Origin: an uncultured Bifidobacterium sp.
Lineage (GTDB): Bacteria > Actinomycetota > Actinomycetes > Actinomycetales > Bifidobacteriaceae
Direction of reading: 5' to 3'
Assembly (NCBI GenBank): GCA_937876495.1
Contig: CALEGL010000307.1
Coordinates: 1-5,271 of the forward strand
DNA length: 5,271 bases
Positions 1 through 4,042 of this stretch are shown piece after piece; positions within the stretch are counted from its first letter, which is position 1, and every line of letters starts with the position of its first letter. Under the pieces are notes generated by a model. That model was not told the origin of the DNA, did not search any database, and saw nothing but the letters and a program-made list of their open reading frames with translations. Position numbers and translations under genes: made by a program.

Positions 1-594
1 GCCCGCGGCCTCGAACGGGGCCGCGTTGCGGAGGGGCGCGCGACGCGCTCGGCGGCGGTCGTCCGGGGGATGGAGAATCGGGCACGTTTCGATTCCCACG
101 CCGAGGAAAAGCGACCGGCGGCGGACGGCCTCGATGGCACCGAGCGGCGACCTCGCGCCGACCGGATCGACCAGGTCATGCACGGCGAGGAGACGCTCGG
201 CAAAGGGCCATCGGGCGGCGAAGGAACGATGGGGATGGGAGCTTCTCAGCACGCCCGGCATGGTGCGGAACAGTTCCGTCGTCCTCCCCATCGTGCGCGT
301 CGGGGTGACGGCCGGATCGTAGACGGGAAGGTTCGCGCGAATCATCGGCCACAGGGCGGGCGGAACCCCCGGGTCCGCCAGATAGGCGGGGTCGCACAGC
401 TGCCATGACTGCGAAGGCATGACCAGTGTCCCGGACTCACCTACCGCTTCAAGCAGGGCCTCGGCCACGGTCTGCTCGCCGCCCACGACACGCCCGATGC
501 GGGACATCGAGACGTGCGCGAGCAGGACCATGCCTTCCCGGACACCCAGCGCATGAAGATCGCCGACGATGTCGGCATGCGTCACCATCTGCAT
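1..594 (-). CDS. AAC(3)-family N-acetyltransferase (C-terminus missing at window edge)
   Basis: This frame is open from an ATG at 594 to the left edge, giving 198 residues of a family usually about 260-280 long; the C-terminal quarter or so is outside the window. Seen: an N-terminal GMVLLAHVSMSRIG segment (about residues 21-34), GTLVMPSQSW (55-64), MIRANLPVYDPAVTPTRTMG (84-103), ELFRTMPGVLRSSHPHRSFAA (107-127) and DPVGARSPLG (143-152). These are the order and spacing of the aminoglycoside 3-N-acetyltransferase (Antibiotic_NAT) fold, which uses acetyl-CoA. The family also includes enzymes that do not act on aminoglycosides, so resistance cannot be inferred. After LFLGVG the usual LHLAE-like stretch reads LHPPD, so the region is divergent, but the frame remains family-like (APLRNAAPF), which argues against a frameshift. 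An in-frame TGA lies just upstream of the ATG, fixing this as the earliest start; ATG 588 and GTG 585 are alternatives. There is no Shine-Dalgarno sequence, and a TATGGT hexamer 6 bases upstream suggests a leaderless mRNA. Confidence 0.88.
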   Translation of the reverse strand, partial: MQMVTHADIVGDLHALGVREGMVLLAHVSMSRIGRVVGGEQTVAEALLEAVGESGTLVMPSQSWQLCDPAYLADPGVPPALWPMIRANLPVYDPAVTPTRTMGRTTELFRTMPGVLRSSHPHRSFAARWPFAERLLAVHDLVDPVGARSPLGAIEAVRRRSLFLGVGIETCPILHPPDDRRRARRAPLRNAAPFEAAG

Positions 595-606
595 GGGTCA
601 ACCATA
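592..606 (-). promoter_or_regulatory. Candidate -10 box for a leaderless acetyltransferase transcript
   Basis: On the minus strand TATGGT (606-601) is followed by TGACCC and then the ATG at 594. In actinobacteria a TANNNT box whose last T is six bases before the start site is typical of leaderless genes, which would place the transcript start on the A of this ATG. No ribosome site precedes the ATG, which fits. I could not see a convincing -35 box. The box is short and could be chance. Confidence 0.35.
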
Positions 607-633
607 GACGACGCCGACGGCACGCCCACCATG

Positions 634-670
634 CCGCATCCCTCGTTCAGCACAGGGCAGGAGGATGCGG
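634..670. repeat. Perfect 8-bp inverted repeat between mug and the acetyltransferase gene
   Basis: CCGCATCC at 634-641 and GGATGCGG at 663-670 are exact inverted copies separated by 21 bases. In the minus-strand transcript this is a hairpin beginning about 5 bases after the mug stop. There is no T-run after it, so it is not a classical intrinsic terminator. Its inner edge is about 28 bases upstream of the candidate -10 box of the acetyltransferase gene, so it could be an operator, a weak terminator or an RNA 3'-end stabiliser. Confidence 0.4.
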
Positions 671-683
671 GGGCTCATGCCCC
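670..683. repeat. Short GC hairpin with the mug stop codon in its loop
   Basis: GGGGC (670-674) and GCCCC (679-683) pair perfectly around a four-base loop that contains the TGA of mug on the minus strand. It overlaps the base of the neighbouring 8-bp inverted repeat (634-670) by one position, so the two could compete or stack. No T-run follows. It may be a by-product of GC-rich sequence. Confidence 0.25.
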
Positions 684-1361
684 GGCGCGCTGACCTCTAG
701 GCACGGAATCCGTCCGAACCATTCCCCACACCTCGCGCCATTTCGCCGCGAGCGAGTCCACCGTCTCATGGGCGTTGAGCCCGCTGGGCTGGGGAACGAC
801 CCAGAGGGCGACGTCCGGAGGCCAGCCGGCGATTCCGTCCGTCCCCTGAAGCCCAAGACTCGCATGCGGGCGGCGGAACGCCGTGCGGAAGGCGGTGATT
901 CCGACGACGGCGACGGCCCACGGCCGCATCGCCTCGACGCGACGAACCAGAAGCTCTCCCCCGGCGCGCAGCTCGTCACGACTCAGCTCGGCGGCGCGGG
1001 CCGTCGGTCGCGCCACGAGATTCGTGATGGCCACGCCGCGCCGCACGAGCGCATCGGCCTGCTCCCGGCTCATCCCGCGGGAGACGTCGACGAGCCCGTC
1101 GGTGATGCCGGCCCTTTCAAGGGACGGCCAGAAGCGGTTCCCGGGATGGGCGAAGGGCGCATTCACGGCCGCCGTCCACAGGCCCGGGTTGATGCCCACG
1201 ATGAGAAGACGCGGGGAGAAACCGTCCGCCGGCAGGACGTCGTCCAACGCGCCTCCCCCATCGCCGCGAAGGAAGTCGAGGTCCGCCTTCGTCGGCCGAC
1301 GACCGCCCAGCGGCGATGGACGTCGGGAAGCCGCATGGATGGCCGCCCGGTCCCCATTCAT
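675..1361 (-). CDS. mug: G/U mismatch-specific (MUG-type) uracil-DNA glycosylase
   Basis: The 228-residue product belongs to uracil-DNA glycosylase family 2 (MUG/TDG), which flips out and excises uracil, and often ethenocytosine, opposite G to start base-excision repair. Seen: motif 1 GINPG at residues 56-60, in which N58 corresponds to the residue that activates the attacking water; HPGNRFWPSLERAGIT at 72-87, closely matching the E. coli HPANRFW region; GVAITNLVARPT at 109-120; ELSRDELRAGG at 125-135; and motif 2 PQPSGLNAHE at 190-199. Motif 2 normally reads NPSGL, so Q191 replaces the usual Asn. The protein is longer than E. coli Mug (about 168 residues) because of roughly 45 N-terminal residues; the RRPTKADL part of this extension (21-28) looks like that of actinobacterial homologues, so an upstream start is reasonable. 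The ATG at 1361 has no clear Shine-Dalgarno sequence; it lies 36 bases after the DsrE-like gene and may depend on translational coupling. Confidence 0.92.
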   Translation of the reverse strand: MNGDRAAIHAASRRPSPLGGRRPTKADLDFLRGDGGGALDDVLPADGFSPRLLIVGINPGLWTAAVNAPFAHPGNRFWPSLERAGITDGLVDVSRGMSREQADALVRRGVAITNLVARPTARAAELSRDELRAGGELLVRRVEAMRPWAVAVVGITAFRTAFRRPHASLGLQGTDGIAGWPPDVALWVVPQPSGLNAHETVDSLAAKWREVWGMVRTDSVPRGQRAGA

Positions 1362-1366
1362 GGAAG

Positions 1367-1397
1367 GCGCCCTACGGCGAGGATCCCGCGTGGGCGC
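1367..1397. repeat. GC-rich hairpin in the gap between the DsrE-like gene and mug
   Basis: GCGCCC (1367-1372) pairs with GGGCGC (1392-1397), and after a single bulged base ACG (1374-1376) pairs with CGT (1389-1391), giving 9 bp with a 12-base loop. It fills nearly the whole 36-base gap, touching the stop codon of the upstream gene and ending 5 bases before the mug ATG. It has no T-run. It may limit access to the mug start, which itself lacks a ribosome site, but this is inference. Confidence 0.3.
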
Positions 1398-1721
1398 TCA
1401 GATGCGGACGTAGGCCGCCCCGGCGAGCTCGGCCTCGACGATGGCCGTGACCGCCCCCGGAGTCGTCTCCACCCCGCGCGGCAGAGCGTCGGGAGCCACT
1501 CCACGCTTCCTCAGCCCAACGGCGCAGGCCTGGACGCGCACGCCATCCGGCGCGGCCGGGGCGTCGGCCGCCAGAAGACCGTCAAGGGCCGGCCCGTTGA
1601 CGATGACGCGCACGTCAAGCCCGGGATGGGCGGCATGCAGATGCCGGGCCGAGGTCACCGCCCTCGTCACGTCATGCGGGTTCTGAGAGGCATGGAGGAT
1701 GACGGTACGCGCGTCGTTCAT
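1398..1721 (-). CDS. DsrE/DsrF-like small protein of unknown function
   Basis: The product is 107 residues, a usual size for single-domain DsrE/F-like proteins (COG1416-type). Seen: a first strand TVILHASQNP (6-15), a helix DVTRAVTSARHLHAAHPG (17-34), a second strand VRVIVNGPALDGLL (37-50), then VRVQACAVGLRKRGV (61-75) and the closing PRGVETTPGAVTAIVEAELAGAAYVRI region (81-107). The strand-helix-strand order, the VNGPA segment, the Cys in V-x-A-C (C66, the only cysteine) and the aromatic-containing end are what I recognise from the family. Some relatives take part in sulfur-relay chemistry through such a cysteine; most, including this one, have no proven role. There is no signal peptide or membrane segment. 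The start at 1721 is chosen over an upstream in-frame ATG at 1769 because GGAAGGA lies 7 bases before it and the fold begins right after. It lies downstream of ychF and 36 bases ahead of mug, probably in one transcript with mug. Confidence 0.8.
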   Translation of the reverse strand: MNDARTVILHASQNPHDVTRAVTSARHLHAAHPGLDVRVIVNGPALDGLLAADAPAAPDGVRVQACAVGLRKRGVAPDALPRGVETTPGAVTAIVEAELAGAAYVRI

Positions 1722-1728
1722 CGATTCG

Positions 1729-1735
1729 TCCTTCC
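1729..1735 (-). promoter_or_regulatory. Ribosome binding site that decides the DsrE-like start
   Basis: On the minus strand GGAAGGA is followed by a 7-base spacer and ATG at 1721. This is the clearest reason to prefer this start over the longer frame beginning at 1769. Confidence 0.75.
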
Positions 1736-1760
1736 GTGGGAAACATCCGTCCCACCCACG
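1735..1760. repeat. Two mutually exclusive short stems ahead of the DsrE-like gene
   Basis: GTGGGA (1736-1741) can pair with TCCCAC (1750-1755) over an 8-base loop, and CGTGGG (1735-1740) can instead pair with CCCACG (1755-1760) over a 14-base loop. They share bases, so only one can form. They abut or overlap the Shine-Dalgarno sequence at 1729-1735 by one base. The rest of the 95-base gap after ychF (1722-1816) shows no T-run terminator and no convincing promoter, so read-through from ychF is plausible. Confidence 0.25.
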
Positions 1761-1816
1761 ATGCCGCACGGCCGCGACCCCGACGAGACCGACGACGCAC
1801 CAGATGGCGGACGACC

Positions 1817-2911
1817 CTACTTGCTCACGTTGAACTTGAACTCGACGATGTCGCCGGGCTGCATGACGTAGTCGCGCCCCTCGAGGCGGAGCTTGCCCTC
1901 CTCCTTGATGGCCGTCATGGAACCGTCCGCGGCGACAAAGTCGTCATAGGAGACGATTTCGGCCTTGATGAAGCCCTTCTCGAAGTCGGTGTGGATGACT
2001 CCGGCGGCCTGCGGGGCGGTCCAGCCCTTGTGGATCTGCCAGGCGCGCACCTCCTTCGGGCCGGCCGTGAGGAAGGTCTGCAGGCCCAGCACGTCGAAGC
2101 CGACGCGGGCCAGCTGGTCGAGGCCCGACTCCTTGAGGCCGGCGTCCTCGAGCATCTCGCGGGCGTCCTTCTCGTCGAGCTCGTTGAGATCCGACTCGAA
2201 CTGCGCATTGAGGAAGATGGCGGGCGCGGGGGCGACGAGCGCTGAGAGCTTCGCATGGAGCGCCTCGTCGGCGAGCTGCGAGTCGTCGACGTTGAACACG
2301 TAGATGAAGGGCTTGGCGGTGAGCAGATGCAGGTCGTAGAGCTCGGCCTTGTCGACCTTCCCCGCGGAGGCGGCGTGGTCGATGGTCTCGCCCTGGCCGA
2401 GGACCTCCTGCGCCTTCCTCACGGCGGCGATGTGCTCGGGGGTGACCTTGCCGCCGCGCTGATCCTTCTCCAGCTTCGGCAGCGCGCCCTCGATGGTCTG
2501 CATGTCGGCGAGGATGAGTTCGGTGTTGATGGTGTCGATGTCGTCGGCCGGGTCGACATGTCCGTTGACGTGGACGATATCGTCGTCGTCGAAGGCGCGC
2601 ACCACCTCGCAGATGGCGTCCGCCTCGCGGATGTTGGCGAGGAACTTGTTGCCGAGGCCCTCGCCCTCGGACGCGCCCTTGACGATGCCGGCTATGTCGA
2701 CGAAGGTCACCGTGGCCGGGACGATCGTCTCGGTGCGCACGAGCCGGGCGAGCACCGGAAGGCGGTCGTCCGGAAGCGGGACGATGCCGGTGTTGGGCTC
2801 GATGGTCGCGAAGGGGTAGTTCTCCGCGAGCACGTTGTTCTTGGTCAGGGCGTTGAACATGGTGGACTTGCCGACGTTGGGCAGGCCGACGATTCCGATG
2901 GTGAGGGACAT
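1817..2911 (-). CDS. ychF: Redox/ribosome-associated ATPase YchF (OLA1 family)
   Basis: The 364-residue product is full length for YchF (E. coli 363). This universally conserved Obg-like P-loop protein binds ribosomes and hydrolyses ATP rather than GTP; in bacteria it is linked to translation and stress responses. Seen: P-loop GLPNVGKST (9-17), switch region with PFATIEPN (33-40), G3 [10 protein letters not shown] (72-81) followed by GEGLGNKFL (83-91), a helical/coiled-coil insert (about 125-195), the altered G4 site NVDD (207-210), and a C-terminal TGS domain (about 278-362) ending in FKFNVSK. YchF proteins typically have NxxE at G4 in place of the GTPase NKxD, which explains the ATP preference; here the last position is Asp. 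The ATG at 2911 is chosen because the family N-terminus MSLTIGIVG begins there; 29 further in-frame codons upstream look like untranslated leader. GGGGACC sits directly before the ATG and TAGACT before that, so it probably has its own promoter. Confidence 0.97.
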   Translation of the reverse strand: MSLTIGIVGLPNVGKSTMFNALTKNNVLAENYPFATIEPNTGIVPLPDDRLPVLARLVRTETIVPATVTFVDIAGIVKGASEGEGLGNKFLANIREADAICEVVRAFDDDDIVHVNGHVDPADDIDTINTELILADMQTIEGALPKLEKDQRGGKVTPEHIAAVRKAQEVLGQGETIDHAASAGKVDKAELYDLHLLTAKPFIYVFNVDDSQLADEALHAKLSALVAPAPAIFLNAQFESDLNELDEKDAREMLEDAGLKESGLDQLARVGFDVLGLQTFLTAGPKEVRAWQIHKGWTAPQAAGVIHTDFEKGFIKAEIVSYDDFVAADGSMTAIKEEGKLRLEGRDYVMQPGDIVEFKFNVSK

Positions 2912-2939
2912 GGTCCCCAGTCTACGGCGACGGGGGACC
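2912..2939 (-). promoter_or_regulatory. Candidate ychF promoter enclosed in a 7-bp inverted repeat
   Basis: Reading the minus strand towards ychF: GGTCCCC (2939-2933), eight bases, TAGACT (2924-2919), GGGGACC (2918-2912), then ATG. TAGACT fits the TANNNT -10 pattern, and its last T is 7 bases from the ATG, which predicts a start site at or within a base or two of the start codon. The two flanking arms are exact inverted copies around a 14-base centre, so a dimeric regulator bound there would cover the -10 box. No -35 match was found. Confidence 0.45.
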
Positions 2940-2965
2940 TCGGCCCGGAAGCGTGCCTTCGGGTG

Positions 2966-3060
2966 CGGGACGAACGGCGGGCGCCGCGAGGCGACCACGC
3001 CGTTCTCGGGACTGTGCCCTCAAGGACGGGACGACACGGACGGGACGAACGGCCCCGTCC
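2966..3060. repeat. Direct and inverted repeats upstream of ychF
   Basis: The 13-base word CGGGACGAACGGC occurs at 2966-2978 and again, exactly, at 3041-3053. A related 11-base word, GGACGGGACGA, is repeated at 3024-3034 and 3038-3048, a 14-base period. GGACGGG at 3038-3044 is also the left arm of a perfect 7-bp inverted repeat with CCCGTCC at 3054-3060 (9-base loop). These lie in the 198-base gap between the proC stop and the ychF start, which otherwise holds no gene I can support. They may be operator copies, or, for the hairpin, a proC 3'-end structure without a T-run. Confidence 0.4.
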
Positions 3061-3109
3061 ACGCGCACGAAACGCGACGAGGCGAGCGCCACGAAGACGC
3101 CCGCGGCGC

Positions 3110-3907
3110 TCAGCGCCCTTCGATGGCCTCCACGGCGGAGATGACGGCCCCGCGGAAGGCGGACTTCTCCAGCGATGCCACCCCGCGGATGGTGGTGCCG
3201 CCGGGCGAGCACACGTCGTCCTTCATGGCGCCGGGATGGCGCTCGTCGGCGACGTACAGCGCGCCCACGCCCTCGACCATCTTCGCGGCGAGCCGGTAGG
3301 CGGCCGCGCGGGACAGACCGAACTCGACGCCGGCGTCGCCCAGGGCCTCGAGATACATGTCGGTGAAGGCCGGGGCGCAGCTGGCGATGACCATGGCGAT
3401 GCCCATATGCGCGGAGTCGACCCGCTCGATCATCGCCACCGGGGAGAAGATCCGCTCGAACAGCGCGGTCTGCGCGTCCGTCAGCGTGTTGTCCGTCTCG
3501 GCGACGAGCACGCCCTCCCCCACGGCGATGGGAGTGTTGGGAATGGTGCACTGGACGTGCGACTCGGCCCCGAGCAGCTCCTGGTAGCGCTTGAGGTCCC
3601 AGCCGGCGGCCACGGAGACGACGAAGCGCGACGGGGAGACGAGCTCGGTCGCCACGGGGGCGAGTACCTGCTCCACGAGGTTCGGCTTGACGGCGACGAC
3701 GACCACGTCGGCCGCGGCCGCCACCTCCACGGCATTGTGCAGGGCGCGGGCCCCGATGGCCGCGACGTTCCGCTCCAGCCTGTCGTAGTGCGCGGCGCAG
3801 GCGACGATGCGCGAACCCTCGACGACGCCGGCGTCGACGAGTCCCTTGGCCATGGCCTGGGCCATGTTCCCGTATCCGATGAATCCGATCGTGACGTCCT
3901 CGGCCAC
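3110..3907 (-). CDS. proC: Pyrroline-5-carboxylate reductase
   Basis: The 265-residue product is close to the family length (E. coli 269). It reduces 1-pyrroline-5-carboxylate to proline with NAD(P)H, the last step of proline synthesis, in the cytoplasm. Seen: N-terminal Rossmann motif GFIGYGNMAQAM (8-19); VAVKPN (71-76), the usual end of the cofactor-binding region; SVAAGWDLKRY (98-108); PNTPIAVGEG (123-132); and the C-terminal dimerisation helices with the family signature MKDDVCSPGGTTIRGVASLE (228-247). Two positions differ from common forms: the Arg usually three before PNTP is Cys (C120), and the segment before the EALGDA helix reads ASCAPAF (175-181) rather than GSSPAY. The GTG at 3907 is the start: it follows AAGGAGGA closely and the fold begins at once. 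The TGA lies in the loop of a small perfect hairpin (GGCGC/GCGCC, 3105-3117). The upstream neighbour is a proline-releasing peptidase gene. Confidence 0.96.
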   Translation of the reverse strand: MAEDVTIGFIGYGNMAQAMAKGLVDAGVVEGSRIVACAAHYDRLERNVAAIGARALHNAVEVAAAADVVVVAVKPNLVEQVLAPVATELVSPSRFVVSVAAGWDLKRYQELLGAESHVQCTIPNTPIAVGEGVLVAETDNTLTDAQTALFERIFSPVAMIERVDSAHMGIAMVIASCAPAFTDMYLEALGDAGVEFGLSRAAAYRLAAKMVEGVGALYVADERHPGAMKDDVCSPGGTTIRGVASLEKSAFRGAVISAVEAIEGR

Positions 3908-3910
3908 TGG

Positions 3911-3918
3911 TCCTCCTT
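3911..3918 (-). promoter_or_regulatory. Strong ribosome binding site of proC (GTG start)
   Basis: AAGGAGGA on the minus strand lies three bases before the GTG at 3907; measured from the GGAGG core the gap is four bases, on the short side but workable. It supports GTG rather than a downstream codon as the start. Confidence 0.8.
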
Positions 3919-4042
3919 GCTTGGTTCCGCCCGTCCGGTACCGCCCGACGGTTTCCGGTGAATCGGGTTCAGAAGACCTCGTGGGATCCCATGAATCCCT
4001 CCACCGCTTCCATCATGGTCTTCCCCGGGGCCGACGCCCGCG
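3919..4042 (-). other. Structured leader between the peptidase gene and proC
   Basis: The gap can fold into two stems in the minus-strand RNA. The distal stem pairs GAAGACC (3972-3978) with GGTCTTC (4017-4023), continued after a four-base bulge by CGGG (3964-3967) with CCCG (4024-4027); inside its loop GGGAT (3983-3987) can pair with ATCCC (3995-3999), and TGGGATCCCA (3982-3991) is a 10-base palindrome. The proximal stem pairs CCGG-T-ACCG (3935-3943) with CGGT-TT-CCGG (3949-3958) over a five-base loop, ending about 17 bases before the proC ribosome site. A 15-codon micro-ORF (4016-3969, MMEAVEGFMGSHEVF) starts in the distal loop after a GGGGA sequence and stops in the bulge; it has no proline codon, so it is not a classical proline attenuator. 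No T-run follows either stem. Confidence 0.35.

Noticed and set aside
595..604. TTGACC as a -35 box
   Set aside because: It matches the -35 consensus but no TANNNT lies at a suitable distance downstream, and it overlaps the -10 candidate and the start codon region.
1722..1769. Longer DsrE-like protein starting at 1769
   Set aside because: A clear ribosome site lies 7 bases before the ATG at 1721, inside this extension, and the fold starts right after 1721.
1722..1816. Intrinsic terminator after ychF
   Set aside because: No strong stem followed by T residues is present; the only stems are short and lie by the next gene's ribosome site.
426..1871. Long plus-strand open frame of 481 codons
   Set aside because: It runs antisense across the acetyltransferase start, mug, the DsrE-like gene and the end of ychF, has an Arg/Pro/Gly/His-rich composition typical of GC-rich shadow frames, and shows no domain.
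2912..2998. N-terminal extension of YchF by 29 residues
   Set aside because: The conserved family start MSLTIGIVG begins at 2911, and the extension is Arg/Pro-rich, covers a likely promoter and resembles no YchF N-terminus.
2255..3961. Long plus-strand open frame of 568 codons
   Set aside because: It is the reverse of ychF and proC and spans the gap between them; its low-complexity His/Asp/Gly/Arg content mirrors the codons of the real genes.
3969..4016. 15-codon micro-ORF before proC as a true gene
   Set aside because: Too short to support by sequence alone; only a GGGGA-type site precedes it. It is kept as part of the leader observation, not as a coding feature.
3908..4042. T-box riboswitch sensing proline tRNA ahead of proC
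   Set aside because: The gap is short and lacks the conserved T-box sequence and a terminator/antiterminator pair with a T-run.
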